Shown piece after piece: positions 1 to 8,980 of a stretch of DNA of 64,000 nt. This DNA comes from Pseudonocardia hierapolitana. Lineage in GTDB: Bacteria > Actinomycetota > Actinomycetes > Mycobacteriales > Pseudonocardiaceae. The notes beneath the pieces were generated by a model, which saw only the letters and a program-made list of their open reading frames with translations, did no database searches and was not told where the DNA came from. Location of the stretch: assembly GCF_007994075.1 (NCBI RefSeq), contig NZ_VIWU01000001.1, positions 5,146,001-5,210,000 of the forward strand. The letters run 5' to 3'. How positions within the stretch are numbered: position 1 is the stretch's first letter; each line of letters starts with the position of its first letter. The position numbers and the translations under genes are program-made.

Positions 1-731
1 TCGCTCGACCGCGCGTCGCGCTCCACGGCCTCGTCGTCGAACCAGCCCGCGACGACCGCCCTCGCCCCTTCGGGTAGCGCCGCGGCGACCTCCGGGATCT
101 CCCGAGCGCCCTGGACGGCCTTGAGCCCGCCCACGTATGCGAACGCGTACCGGCGTTCCTCCACGGGCACCGGCTCCGGTCGCTGCGCGATCTCGGCCTC
201 CGGGAAATTCTGGACCACCACCGTCTTCGCCACCGGGAACTTCTCGGCGATCGTCGGCGTGGCGGCGACGATCGCGTCGAAGGCCCTGCCACCGATCCAC
301 TCGGCCACGGCGGCACCCCAGGCCAGGAACCGCCGCGCGTACCACGGGATCCACCACTTGTTCATGATCTGCAGCGGGACGTCCTCGTGAACGTCGTAGA
401 CCACGCGGCAGCCGAGGAGCTTGAGCAGCAGACCGACCCAGATCAGCTCGGGGTCGTGGAAATGGCAGATGTCGGCGCGCTCGCGCCGCGCGGCCCGGAA
501 CACCCGCCACGACAGGCGGAACGCCCGGTCGATGCGGTTGCGCGGCAGCCCTACCCCGACGACCCGCACCCCGGCCAGGGGTTCGCGGGCCGGCCGGCCG
601 GCGATCAGCGCGACGTCGTGGCCCGCCCGCACCAGGCTCGCGCATTCCCGGTGCAGGATCCGCGTGTCCTCCACGCGGTGCACCGAGGTCAGGTGCCGGA
701 TCCTCGGACGGACATGTGCGATGTCGTTCAC
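1..731 (-). CDS. Family 4 glycosyltransferase, 3' part outside the window
   Basis: About 243 residues of a GT-B glycosyltransferase of the group 1/family 4 type are visible; the C-terminal donor-binding half lies beyond the left edge. The N-terminus reads like the acceptor domain: HRECASLVRAGHDVALIAG, then ICHFHDPELIW and VVYDVHEDVPLQIM, and later a VVQNFP segment followed by YAFAYVGGLKAVQGAREIP, typical of the second Rossmann half. The GTG start at 731 is chosen because GGGGAG lies nine bases upstream. It is divergent from the membrane polymerase gene, about 140 bases away, and belongs to the polysaccharide locus. It probably transfers a sugar to a lipid-linked or nascent glycan on the cytoplasmic face; donor and acceptor cannot be told. 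Confidence 0.8.
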   Translation of the reverse strand, partial: MNDIAHVRPRIRHLTSVHRVEDTRILHRECASLVRAGHDVALIAGRPAREPLAGVRVVGVGLPRNRIDRAFRLSWRVFRAARRERADICHFHDPELIWVGLLLKLLGCRVVYDVHEDVPLQIMNKWWIPWYARRFLAWGAAVAEWIGGRAFDAIVAATPTIAEKFPVAKTVVVQNFPEAEIAQRPEPVPVEERRYAFAYVGGLKAVQGAREIPEVAAALPEGARAVVAGWFDDEAVERDARSS

Positions 732-871
732 GTGCGGTTGCTCCCCACGACCGGGCGCCCCCGGTGCCTCCGCGATGTGACTTCGGTCGACGAGCCCACG
801 TGGACGGGATCGCCCGGGACGCCCTCCACGTTAGCCGCCGGTCACAGGCTCGAATTGCTACTGTCCGAGGC

Positions 872-2266
872 GTGCCGCCGACGGCCGTAGCTCCGGCCCG
901 GCGACCGGTGCTCGGGCGCGCACCGGTCGCCGTGCTCGTCGTTCTCGGCTACGTCGCGATCCTGCACTACGCCTACGCCAACCACATCGCGCCGATCTTC
1001 ACGTACCTGCAGTTCGGCTACCGCAGTCCGGATCCGTTCGGTTACGCCGTGGCGATCGCCCTCGTCGTCGCCATCGCACTGGTGCTCCCGCGGCAGATCG
1101 CGCGGCCCTCGCACCTGATCGCATGGGTGCTGTTCCTCATCGCGGTGCTGCCGAGCCTCGTCGTGCCGCAGTACGCGCCCGCCCTGAGCAGGCCGGCGGC
1201 GTTGGAGCTTGCGCTGTGGGGCGGCGGGTGCTTCCTGCTGGTCGCGGTCATCGGAACCCGCCAGCCGCTGCGCGGCTTCGTCCCGCTCATGCCGCTGCGG
1301 CCGCGGACGTGGTGGGCGCTCATCGCGCTGCTGTTCGTGGTTCTGAACTGCTACGTCCTGCTCGCCATCGGGGTGAACTGGACGCTGCCGTCGTTCAACG
1401 ACGTCTACGGCGTGCGCGGCGAGTTCCGGATCGAAGAGGCGGAGTTCCCCGCCTTGGGCTACGTCGTGCCGATGCTCGACAAGATCGTCAACCCGCTCAT
1501 GATCGTGCGTGGCCTGTTCACCCGGCGCTGGGGCTGGGCCTTGGCCGGGACGGTCGGAGAGCTGTACCTGTACGCCGAGCAGGGCAACAAGACTGCGTCC
1601 CTCGCCCCGATCGCCCTGGTCGCGGCCTTCCTGTTCCTGCGCATGCGCCGGCCGACCGGCAGCACGGTGCTGGTGGCCGCCTCGATCGGGTCGGTCGTCG
1701 TGATGACGGTGGACTGGCTGCTCGCGTCCAACGACCTGACGTCGCTGTTCATCCGGCGGACGCTGGTGCTGCCCGGCCTGACGACGGCCGGTTACGTCCA
1801 GGTCTTCGACGACGCCCCGAAGGCTCAGCTCGGCCACTCGGTCCTGTCGTCGTACGTCCACTACCCGTACGACAAGGAGCCGCCGGACCTCGTCGGTGCG
1901 GGATTCTTCGGCAACCCGGACACGCACGCCAACGGGAACTGGCTCGCCGACGGCTACGCGAACTTCGGCTATCTCGGGATGCTCGCCGCCACGATCGTGC
2001 TCATCCTGCTCCTGTGGGCGGTCGACGACGCCGCCCGCGGGCTCTCCGCGCCTTTCGCCTGCATGATGTTCGTGGTGCCGGCGATATCGCTCGCGGAGTC
2101 GGCCATCCTCACCGCGATCCTGACGCACGGCTTCTTCGCGCTGATCGTCCTGTGCGCCCTCGCTCCCCGCGACTGGCCGCCGACCACCGAGGACGGGCCG
2201 GGCGGCAGGGGCGAGGTTGCTACGGCCGCCACCCAGCGGCCCGCCGCCAGCGCCACACGCCCTTGA
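872..2266 (+). CDS. Wzy-like O-antigen/oligosaccharide repeat polymerase, polytopic membrane protein
   Basis: A 464-residue protein made almost entirely of hydrophobic helices (about 10-12 membrane spans), with a hydrophilic loop around YDKEPPDLVGAGFFGN, the large-periplasmic-loop pattern of oligosaccharide repeat-unit polymerases. No soluble domain is present. The frame is open from 716, but residues before the GTG at 872 are arginine-rich and unlike a membrane protein start, so I take 872. Lying among glycosyltransferases it probably polymerises or ligates undecaprenyl-linked repeats outside the membrane. Sequence conservation in this class is very weak, so the call rests on topology and neighbours. 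Its 3' end overlaps the convergent GT2 gene by 47 bases. Confidence 0.6.
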   Translation: MPPTAVAPARRPVLGRAPVAVLVVLGYVAILHYAYANHIAPIFTYLQFGYRSPDPFGYAVAIALVVAIALVLPRQIARPSHLIAWVLFLIAVLPSLVVPQYAPALSRPAALELALWGGGCFLLVAVIGTRQPLRGFVPLMPLRPRTWWALIALLFVVLNCYVLLAIGVNWTLPSFNDVYGVRGEFRIEEAEFPALGYVVPMLDKIVNPLMIVRGLFTRRWGWALAGTVGELYLYAEQGNKTASLAPIALVAAFLFLRMRRPTGSTVLVAASIGSVVVMTVDWLLASNDLTSLFIRRTLVLPGLTTAGYVQVFDDAPKAQLGHSVLSSYVHYPYDKEPPDLVGAGFFGNPDTHANGNWLADGYANFGYLGMLAATIVLILLLWAVDDAARGLSAPFACMMFVVPAISLAESAILTAILTHGFFALIVLCALAPRDWPPTTEDGPGGRGEVATAATQRPAASATRP

Positions 2267-3269
2267 GGAAGCCGGTGCCGTAGCTCGTGTGCAGCACTGC
2301 GAAGGCGACGGCGATGCGTGCGGGGTGGGCCTGCGTCCGCCGGGCCGCCGCGATGCTGGCCGCGCCGTTGGCCACGGCGTACGGCCCGAGCAACGCGAGT
2401 GCCCACCGGGGATCGCGCCGGACGACGGCGAGGAGCAGGGACGTCGCGGTCGCCACGACGAAGGTCGCCGGCACGACGTGGCGGACGGAGGCGAACCCGT
2501 TGCGCTTCTGCGCGACCATGATCTTGTACTCGCCGTACTGGAAGTACTGGCGCCAGAACCGGCGGAGCGTGGGCGTGGCGAAGTAGTCCGTGCAGATCGC
2601 CGGGTCGTACCAGACCGTGCCGCCCGCCTGCCGGATCCGGTGGTTCAGCTCGTCGTCCTGGTTGCGGACGAGCTCGGTGTCGAACTCACCGATGCAGGCG
2701 AAGACCTCGCGTGGCCACGCCCCGAACGGCACGGTGTCGACCGGCCCGGCCGTGGCGCGTCCGGTGCGGAACGCGACGCCGCCGACCCCGAACCGCGAGC
2801 TCTGGGCGGCGGCGATGGCTCGCCCGACCGCGCCTGATCCGAGCGTCCGGATCGCGCCCCCCACGCACTGGCTCCCCGTCTCCTGCAGCACCTCGACGGA
2901 GCGGCGCACGTAGTCGGGTGGGAGCACGGTGTGCCCGTCGGCCCGCACGATCACGTCTCCGGTGGACGCGCCGATCCCGATGTTCATCGCGGTCGGGGCG
3001 ATGCCCTGCGGGTTGTCCAGGATGCGGGCACTGCCGCAGGCGATCCGGTCGGCGAGCACGGCGGCGGCCAGCTCGCGGGTCCGGTCGCTCGACTTGCCGT
3101 CCACCAGGAGGATCTCGACCCGATCCGCCGGGTAGTCCTGCGCGAGCACGGATTCCAGGCAGGCCTCGATGAACCGCTCCTCGTTGCGGACCGGGAAGAT
3201 GATCGAGACCGTCGGCGTGCCGGCCGGCACCGTGATCGCGCGAACGGTCGAGGTCGCCGACGCCCTCAT
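2220..3269 (-). CDS. Family 2 glycosyltransferase, ExoA-like, membrane anchored
   Basis: 349 residues. The GT-A core begins with VSIIFPVRNEERFIEACLES and EILLVDGKSSDRT, has the acidic metal/nucleotide site VIVRADGHTVLP, and the acceptor-side NQDDELNHRIRQAGG (the ED-type motif). Two hydrophobic helices near the C-terminus (VPATFVVATATSLLLAVV and WALALLGPYAVANGAAS) anchor it, as in the succinoglycan ExoA family. The ATG at 3269 overlaps the stop of the upstream deacetylase as ATGA, so the two are translationally coupled. A longer open frame to 3635 is only read-through of the deacetylase gene. Substrates are unknown; it adds a sugar during exopolysaccharide assembly. Confidence 0.82.
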   Translation of the reverse strand: MRASATSTVRAITVPAGTPTVSIIFPVRNEERFIEACLESVLAQDYPADRVEILLVDGKSSDRTRELAAAVLADRIACGSARILDNPQGIAPTAMNIGIGASTGDVIVRADGHTVLPPDYVRRSVEVLQETGSQCVGGAIRTLGSGAVGRAIAAAQSSRFGVGGVAFRTGRATAGPVDTVPFGAWPREVFACIGEFDTELVRNQDDELNHRIRQAGGTVWYDPAICTDYFATPTLRRFWRQYFQYGEYKIMVAQKRNGFASVRHVVPATFVVATATSLLLAVVRRDPRWALALLGPYAVANGAASIAAARRTQAHPARIAVAFAVLHTSYGTGFLKGVWRWRRAAGWRP

Positions 3270-4027
3270 GCCGACCTCCCTGACAGCACCCCGAGGATCT
3301 TGGACCGAACGGCTGGGTATCGCGCGCCCAGCAGCTTCTTGGACAGCGCCAGCGTGTTCCAGCGGGCCTGCTGCTTCAGGCGTGGCGCCACTGCACCCGA
3401 GGCGAGTGCGACGGCCCAGCCCGAGCCGTCCACCCCCAGCACGGCGAACCGGCCGATGACGTCCATGGTCGCGTAGGTCCGTCGGCGCCGGGTGGGGGTC
3501 GAGGTGTACAGCGTCCGGATCCCGGACTCGTGCGCCGCCGCGAGGACGGCCCGGTTCGTGAACCCGTTGGGGACGGAGGCGCGCTCGACCGGCATGCCGG
3601 TGGCATCCTCCAGCACCGCGATGCTCGTCCGCCACTCGGTGCGGATCTCCTCGTCGGACAGCTCCGTCATCACTTCGGGATGCGTGTGCGAGTGGCTGCC
3701 GATGACGTGGCCCGCCGCGGCGAGCTCGCCCAGGCCCTTCCGGTCGAGGAACCCAGGCGTGCCGAGCCGCGCCGTCGCGATGAAGAACTCGCCGCGCAGG
3801 CCGTGCTCGGCGAGCACCGGCGCCACCACGTCGAGGGCGCTGCGGCCACCGTCGTCGAAGGTGAGGATCGTGCCGGAAGCACGAGCCCGCCCGGCCATCG
3901 ACTCGAACAGCGACTGCCTGATCTTGTAGCGGTCGGGTCCCGGACCGGTGAAGCCGCTCTCGCCGAGCTGCCGATCGTCGGGAAGCACGTCGTGGAGCAT
4001 CAGGACCGTCCTACCCCGTCGCGCCAT
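3266..4027 (-). CDS. Polysaccharide deacetylase (NodB domain, CE4)
   Basis: 253 residues with the NodB fold: MLHDV near residue 10, the catalytic/metal motif TFDDGG at 56-61, and the metal-binding SHSHTHPE at 111-118, followed by the DEEI and VPNGF segments. There is no signal peptide or membrane segment, so it acts in the cytoplasm or on a sugar still carried on the inner face. Known members remove N-acetyl or O-acetyl groups from sugar polymers or lipid-linked sugars. It is first in a two-gene unit, ATGA-coupled to the ExoA-like glycosyltransferase, suggesting deacetylation of a residue that the transferase extends. Confidence 0.8.
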   Translation of the reverse strand: MARRGRTVLMLHDVLPDDRQLGESGFTGPGPDRYKIRQSLFESMAGRARASGTILTFDDGGRSALDVVAPVLAEHGLRGEFFIATARLGTPGFLDRKGLGELAAAGHVIGSHSHTHPEVMTELSDEEIRTEWRTSIAVLEDATGMPVERASVPNGFTNRAVLAAAHESGIRTLYTSTPTRRRRTYATMDVIGRFAVLGVDGSGWAVALASGAVAPRLKQQARWNTLALSKKLLGARYPAVRSKILGVLSGRSA

Positions 4028-4197
4028 TTCCCCTCCTCGGGCCTGCGCTCACCCCTGCCCGGTAGTAAATCGCACGACCGGCTCTTTCGAACATGCCCCG
4101 AACCTGCACCGTGGTGCGAGGCGACGAAGACGTGGGACGGTGTTGGCCAGCGCGCGACAACGACTACCGGGAGGTCGGTGTGGGGGAGCGGGGGAGC

Positions 4198-5337
4198 ATG
4201 ATCCAAGCAGGACTGCCCGTCATCGAACTCGCTGCTCCGATGCTGGGCGAACCGGAGAAGCAGGCGCTGGCCGAGGTCATCGACGGTCGATGGCTCACGA
4301 TGGGTGATCGGGTGCGGAGGTTCGAGCAGGCCTTCGCCGGGCTGCACGAGGTCGAGGACGCGGTGGCCGTCAACTCGGGGACCGCGGCACTGCAGTTGAG
4401 CCTCGCTGCCTGCGACATCGGTCCGGGCATGGAGGTTCTGGTCCCGTCGATGAGCTTCGTGGCGACCGCCTCCGTCGTCGTCCACGTTGGCGCCACGCCG
4501 GTGTTCGTCGACGTCGAGGGCGTCGATCGCCCGCACATGTCGATCGACGACGCCCGCCGGCACATCACAGATCGCACCCGAGCGATCATGATAATGCACT
4601 ACGGCGGTTACGAGATGGACGTCGCTGCATGGCGTGCGCTCGCCGACGGCCATGATCTGCTGCTCTTCGAAGATGCTGCTCACGTGGCCGGCCTGGTGGG
4701 GCCTGGTGCCGTCAGCGATGCGGCGGCCTTCAGCTTCTTCACGAACAAGAACATGACGACCGCCGAAGGCGGGATGGTCGTGATGCGCGATGCCGAGCGG
4801 CGGCAGCGAGCTCGGCTGCTCCGCACGCACGGCATGACGGCGAACACCCTGGATCGCACGCGTGGCCGTGCTGTCGGGTACGACGTGGTCGAGTGCGGCC
4901 ACAACTTCAGGATGGACGAGCTGCGCGGCGCGCTCGGGCTCGTCCAGGTCGAACGGCTCGCCGGCTGGAACAAGGCCCGCCGCGAGCTCGTGGCCCACTA
5001 CCGCGCGGAGCTGGGCCGAGGGGCGCCGGAGATCGTCGTACCCTTCGATCCCGCGCACCGGACGTCCGGGCACATCATGCCGGTGCTGCTGCCGGAGGGG
5101 TGCAACCGGGCGAAGGTGATGGCCGAGATGCGCGCGGAGGGCGTGCAGACCAGCGTGCACTTCCCGGCCATCCACCAGTTCGAGTACTACCGCCGCTCGT
5201 GTGGGGAAACCTCCCTCCCGAACACCGAGCGGTTCAGCGACCGCCAGCTGACACTGCCGCTACACCCGGCCTTGGACACTTCTGACGTCGAGAGGGTCGT
5301 GGCGGCGCTGTGCCGGGCCGTCGGCGTGGCGGTCTGA
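4198..5337 (+). CDS. DegT/DnrJ/EryC1/StrS-family PLP sugar aminotransferase
   Basis: 379 residues. Signature features are VNSGTAALQLSL (PLP phosphate contact), LFEDAAHVAG with the conserved Asp, and SFFTNKNMTTAEGG with the Schiff-base lysine at about residue 184, followed by the usual HNFRMDELRGALGLVQ segment. The ATG at 4198 is preferred because it follows a strong purine-rich ribosome site (GGGGAG) and begins the conserved domain; the open frame extends back to 4093. These enzymes transfer an amino group to a 4-keto or 3-keto nucleotide sugar. It is divergent from the deacetylase pair and precedes the nucleotide-sugar operon, so it probably makes an amino sugar for this polysaccharide. Confidence 0.85.
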   Translation: MIQAGLPVIELAAPMLGEPEKQALAEVIDGRWLTMGDRVRRFEQAFAGLHEVEDAVAVNSGTAALQLSLAACDIGPGMEVLVPSMSFVATASVVVHVGATPVFVDVEGVDRPHMSIDDARRHITDRTRAIMIMHYGGYEMDVAAWRALADGHDLLLFEDAAHVAGLVGPGAVSDAAAFSFFTNKNMTTAEGGMVVMRDAERRQRARLLRTHGMTANTLDRTRGRAVGYDVVECGHNFRMDELRGALGLVQVERLAGWNKARRELVAHYRAELGRGAPEIVVPFDPAHRTSGHIMPVLLPEGCNRAKVMAEMRAEGVQTSVHFPAIHQFEYYRRSCGETSLPNTERFSDRQLTLPLHPALDTSDVERVVAALCRAVGVAV

Positions 5338-5915
5338 GATTTCCCTGAGAGCAAGCCGGCCTTGCTGACCGGATCAGACCAAGCAATTGGTTCTTCTGGG
5401 CTACCCCTGAAGTATCCACACGAACGGGCTCAACCCGGGGTAGCACGTTCGTACAGGACGGCAGCAGGGTGAAGCGCGCTCGACTGATCGAGTGGTCGCC
5501 TCCGGGCTGCAGCTGGCGTGTGATCCGAGTAACACAGCCTTACGGCTGCGTGTGCCTCATACGGGCCTGCCTTCCACGCTTGGCGGACGCCCGTGATCCG
5601 GCCTAGCGAACGGGTGAACGGCCGCGAGGCTCGGAAACGCCGTGCCGGGGACGCGCGATAACGCTTTTATGGTAGTGAGGGGGCTGCCAGCCGGATTGGG
5701 GGAACGATGCCTTTGCCCGAGCATGTCCACCGAACTCGTCGACCGGGAGTCGTGGGCCCGCTGAGAGCGGGGTGACTTGCCCACCGGCTCGTGCAGCAGA
5801 TCCTGCGCGGCCCGAGCAAGCCGTGATCACGCGGTGTCCGTGCGTCTCTGCATGCGTACGGGGCGTTACAAACCACAGATGCACGAGAAAGGCGTACGTG
5901 AGGGGGAGATAGACC
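5338..5915. other. 578-base gene-free region before the nucleotide-sugar operon
   Basis: No convincing coding frame: the open frame from 5777 is the upstream read-through of the dehydrogenase frame and has atypical composition. The stretch holds an inverted repeat (5400-5444) just after the aminotransferase and several short hairpin-forming tracts. It is less GC-biased than the flanking genes, with a TTTTATGG tract near 5663, so it probably carries the promoter of the downstream operon. I could not fix -35/-10 boxes with confidence. Confidence 0.5.
5400..5444. repeat. 8-bp inverted repeat, possible terminator or operator
   Basis: GCTACCCC (5400-5407) and GGGGTAGC (5437-5444) are perfect inverted copies 29 bases apart, starting about 60 bases after the aminotransferase stop. 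The long spacer and absence of a T-run argue against a classical intrinsic terminator; a two-site operator is an alternative. Confidence 0.35.
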
Positions 5916-6659
5916 ATGCACGTTGCGATTCTTGCCGGAGGCCGGGGGGTTCGGCTGAGGCCCTACACCACCGCCTTTCCGAAGCCGCTGGTGCCCATCG
6001 GCGAGGAGTATGCGGTCCTCGACATAATCCTGCAGCAGTTGAGGGTTCAGGGATTCACCCGAATCACTCTCGCGATCGGCCACCTGGGCTCGCTGATACG
6101 CGCATTCGTGGGCGATGGGTCGCGGTGGAACCTCGAGGTCGACTACTCCGAGGAACGGAGACCGCTGTACACGATCGGGCCGGTCCTGAACTTCCTCGAT
6201 CGACTTCCGGAGCACTTCATCGTGATGAACGGGGACGTCCTCACGGATCTCAACTACGCCGAGCTGCTGCAATGCCACATCGACACCCGTGCGCCGCTGA
6301 CGGTTGCCACGTACCAGCGCAACGTGAAGATCGATTTCGGCACGTTGGAGACCGACGGTGGCCACATCGTGCGGTTCCAGGAGAAGCCCACACTGAATTA
6401 TCGCGTGAGCATGGGTGTCTACGCGATGTCCCGCAAAACGCTCGCGCCGTATCCGCGGAACGTGCCGTTCGGCTTCGACGATCTCGTCCTGGACCTCCTG
6501 GCCCGCGGTCAGAAGCCGCGTGCGTTCGAGTTCGACGGCTACTGGCTCGACATCGGTCGTCCGGAGGACTACGACGAGGCAAACCGTTCCTTCGAGGAAT
6601 ACCGGTCCATCCTCCTGCCGCCCGTTCGACCCGTTTCGCAGGTTGGTTTCGCCTCGTGA
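5916..6659 (+). CDS. Sugar-phosphate nucleotidyltransferase
   Basis: 247 residues. The N-terminus carries the nucleotidyltransferase signature (AILAGGRGVRLRPYT followed by FPKPLVPIG), then MNGDVLTDLNY with the metal-binding Asp, a FQEKPTL segment, and a C-terminal YWLDIGRPEDYDEAN motif shared by glucose/mannose-1-phosphate transferases. It converts a sugar-1-phosphate and an NTP to an NDP-sugar in the cytoplasm. Which sugar and nucleotide cannot be read with certainty; the lack of a C-terminal left-handed helix makes it closer to RmlA/ManC-type short forms. A strong AGGGGGAG site precedes the ATG. First gene of a four-gene operon and probably supplies its substrate. Confidence 0.85.
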   Translation: MHVAILAGGRGVRLRPYTTAFPKPLVPIGEEYAVLDIILQQLRVQGFTRITLAIGHLGSLIRAFVGDGSRWNLEVDYSEERRPLYTIGPVLNFLDRLPEHFIVMNGDVLTDLNYAELLQCHIDTRAPLTVATYQRNVKIDFGTLETDGGHIVRFQEKPTLNYRVSMGVYAMSRKTLAPYPRNVPFGFDDLVLDLLARGQKPRAFEFDGYWLDIGRPEDYDEANRSFEEYRSILLPPVRPVSQVGFAS

Positions 6660-6691
6660 GCGGAAATGCAGGAAATGGCTGGAGACCGTCC

Positions 6692-8023
6692 GTGACACGG
6701 AGCTGGAAAGTCGGAATCGTCGGAATGGGGTACGTCGGCCTCACGCTGGCCGCGGCCATGGCCCGCAGGGGCGGCTACGAGGTGCACGGCGTCGATGTGC
6801 AGCCCGCGGTCGTCGAAAGCCTGTCACGGGGTGAACCGCACATCTTCGAGCCGGGGGTGGGCGAGGCCTTCGAGGAACTCGTCGGTGAGAAGATCTTCGT
6901 GGCGTCGGAGCTGCCGGACGGCGCGTTGGACGCGGTCGTCATCTGCGTCTCCACCCCCGTCGACGGCGCGACGCACGAGCCGTACCTCGACAACCTCGTT
7001 GCGGCGGCCGAACACGTGGCCGAGCGGTGCCGGCCCGGCACGCTCGTCGTGGTGCGTAGCACGGTCCCGGTGGGGGCCAGCCGCCAGTTCGTCCTCCCGC
7101 CGCTGCTGCAGGCCTGGGGGGAAGCGCGTCTCGTGATGGCGCCGGAACGCACGATCCAAGGGCAGGCCCTCCGTGAGCTGGCCGAGTTGCCGCAGGTCAT
7201 CGGGGGGCTCGACCAGGAGAGCCTCGAACTCGGTGTCGACCTCTTCAGCGGGCTGGCCAGGCAGCTGGTCCCGGTGTCGAGCCTGGAGGCCGCCGAGCTG
7301 GTCAAGCTCGCGAACAACTGCCACACGGACGTGATCTACTCGTTCGGCAACGAGATCGCCATGCTGACCGAGCGCCTCGGTCTGGACCCGCTGGAGGTCA
7401 TCAGGGCGACGAACCTGGACTACCCGCGGCCGGACATCGCGAAGCCCGGGTACGTGGGCGGGGGATGCCTGTCGAAAGACCCGTACCTCATGCTCTCGGG
7501 AGCCGAGCGCCACGGGTACACCCCGCAGCTGATCAAAGCTGCGCGCACGCTGAACGAGAACCTGCCGGTTCACGTCGCGCGACGCGTGGTCGACCTCATG
7601 CCCGACGGCCGCGGCGGCACGCTGACCGTCCTCGGCTGGGCCTACAAGGGGTGGCCGCCGACGGACGACATGCGCGGCACGCCGATCGCGGCCATGATGC
7701 CCGTCTTCGCCGCCGCCGGGATCCGGGTGCTGGGACACGATCCGCGGGTGCGGGGCGAGGTCATCCGTGCCTACGGCGGGGAGCCCGTCGGTCTCGCGGA
7801 GGGGTTCCGGGCGGCCGACGGCGTTCTGATCGTCACCGACCATCCCGAATACCGGGGTATGGACGTGGCCGCGGCGATCGCCGGCTCGAGGCTCCGGTTC
7901 GTGTTCGACTCGTGGCGGATCCTCGACGCCGACCAGGTGACCGCCTGCGGCGTGCACTACGCGGCACTCGGCTTCAAGGGCCCGGACAGGTCTCCGGCAC
8001 CGACGGGAGGGGTGTTCGCGTGA
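6692..8023 (+). CDS. UDP-sugar 6-dehydrogenase (UDP-ManNAc/UDP-Glc dehydrogenase family), copy 1
   Basis: 443 residues. It has the Rossmann motif VGIVGMGYVGLTLA at the N-terminus, the ELVKLANNCHTDV segment with the catalytic Lys (about 205), the PGYVGGGCLSKDP loop with the catalytic Cys (about 259), and a C-terminal UDP-binding domain (GWAYKGWPPTDDMRGTP). The enzyme oxidises C6 of a UDP-sugar to a uronic acid in two NAD steps. I place the start at GTG 6692, seven bases after GGAG; a GTG at 6656 overlapping the previous stop is possible. The Asn-rich KLANNCH stretch deviates from the usual AKYxxN pattern, pointing to a divergent subfamily. Its stop overlaps the epimerase start (GTGA). Confidence 0.85.
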   Translation: MTRSWKVGIVGMGYVGLTLAAAMARRGGYEVHGVDVQPAVVESLSRGEPHIFEPGVGEAFEELVGEKIFVASELPDGALDAVVICVSTPVDGATHEPYLDNLVAAAEHVAERCRPGTLVVVRSTVPVGASRQFVLPPLLQAWGEARLVMAPERTIQGQALRELAELPQVIGGLDQESLELGVDLFSGLARQLVPVSSLEAAELVKLANNCHTDVIYSFGNEIAMLTERLGLDPLEVIRATNLDYPRPDIAKPGYVGGGCLSKDPYLMLSGAERHGYTPQLIKAARTLNENLPVHVARRVVDLMPDGRGGTLTVLGWAYKGWPPTDDMRGTPIAAMMPVFAAAGIRVLGHDPRVRGEVIRAYGGEPVGLAEGFRAADGVLIVTDHPEYRGMDVAAAIAGSRLRFVFDSWRILDADQVTACGVHYAALGFKGPDRSPAPTGGVFA

Positions 8024-8964
8024 GAGCGCTCGTGCTGGGTGGGGCCGGCTTCATCGGGGTGCACCTCACACGGCGGCTACTCGAGGCGGGGCGGTCGGTG
8101 ACGATCGTCGACGACTTCTCCCGCGGCCGGCAGGACCAGGACCTGGCCCGGCTCGACGTCCCCGTCGTCCACGCGGACCTCACCAACCGCGACGCTTATG
8201 ACCAGCTTCCGCGCGGCTGGGACGAGGTATACATGCTCGTGGCCGTCCTCGGGGTGCGGAACGTGATCAACGATCCGGCGCGGGTGCTCCACGTGAACAC
8301 GCTCGCCGTGATGAACATGCTCGACTGGATCGAGCCGGACGCGCGCCTGTTCTTCGCATCGACGAGCGAGACCTACGCAGGCGGGGTCAATGCGGGGATC
8401 GTGGGCGTTCCCACGCCCGAGACCGTCCCGCTGATGGTCGAGGACGTCACGGCACCCCGGTTCACCTACGCGATCAGCAAGATGTGGGGCGAGGCGGCGG
8501 TCGTACACACGTCGCGGGCCAAGGGGTTCCCCTTCGTGATCGGCCGGTTCCACAACGTCTATGGCCCGCGAGGGGGCACCGACCACGTGATCGGTGAGAT
8601 GTCGGCGCGGGCGATTCGTCGCGAGAACCCGTTCCGCGTGTGGGGGGCCGACCAGGCCCGCGCATTCTGCTACGTCGACGACGCGACCGACGCCATCGTC
8701 CGCCTGATGACCACAGACGATTCGGTCGGGGAGATCGTGCACATCGGCTCCGACACCGAGACGGTCATCGCGGACCTCGCCAAGCTGGTGCTCCGGCTGG
8801 CCGACTTCAACCCCGACCTCCAAGTGCTGCCGGCGCCGCCCGGCGCGGTCGCCCGGCGGGTTCCCGATCTGACCAAGCTCCGCGCACTCACGGGTTACGA
8901 GCCGCGGGTGCCGTTGGAGGAAGGCGTGCGGCGGACGTTCGCGTGGTACCGCGAGTCGATCTAG
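8020..8964 (+). CDS. NAD-dependent nucleotide-sugar epimerase/dehydratase (extended SDR)
   Basis: 314 residues. The glycine motif LGGAGFIG lies at residues 6-13, the catalytic Ser region is FFASTSETYAG (113-121), and the active pair is Y150/K154 in FTYAISKMWGE. The C-terminus has the NVYGPRGGTDHVI and FCYVDDATDAI segments typical of UDP-glucose 4-epimerase, UDP-xylose synthase and GDP-mannose 4,6-dehydratase relatives. GTG at 8020 overlaps the dehydrogenase stop (GTGA) and follows GGGAGGGG. Between two dehydrogenases it probably epimerises or decarboxylates a UDP-uronic acid. The exact reaction is not predictable from motifs alone. Confidence 0.82.
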   Translation: MRALVLGGAGFIGVHLTRRLLEAGRSVTIVDDFSRGRQDQDLARLDVPVVHADLTNRDAYDQLPRGWDEVYMLVAVLGVRNVINDPARVLHVNTLAVMNMLDWIEPDARLFFASTSETYAGGVNAGIVGVPTPETVPLMVEDVTAPRFTYAISKMWGEAAVVHTSRAKGFPFVIGRFHNVYGPRGGTDHVIGEMSARAIRRENPFRVWGADQARAFCYVDDATDAIVRLMTTDDSVGEIVHIGSDTETVIADLAKLVLRLADFNPDLQVLPAPPGAVARRVPDLTKLRALTGYEPRVPLEEGVRRTFAWYRESI

Positions 8965-8980
8965 GCGAGGGGGCCGACCA

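Noticed and set aside
5777..6691. Long N-terminal extension of UDP-sugar dehydrogenase copy 1
   Set aside because: It overlaps the nucleotidyltransferase completely in another frame and has non-protein-like composition; the GTG with ribosome site at 6692 fits the family start.
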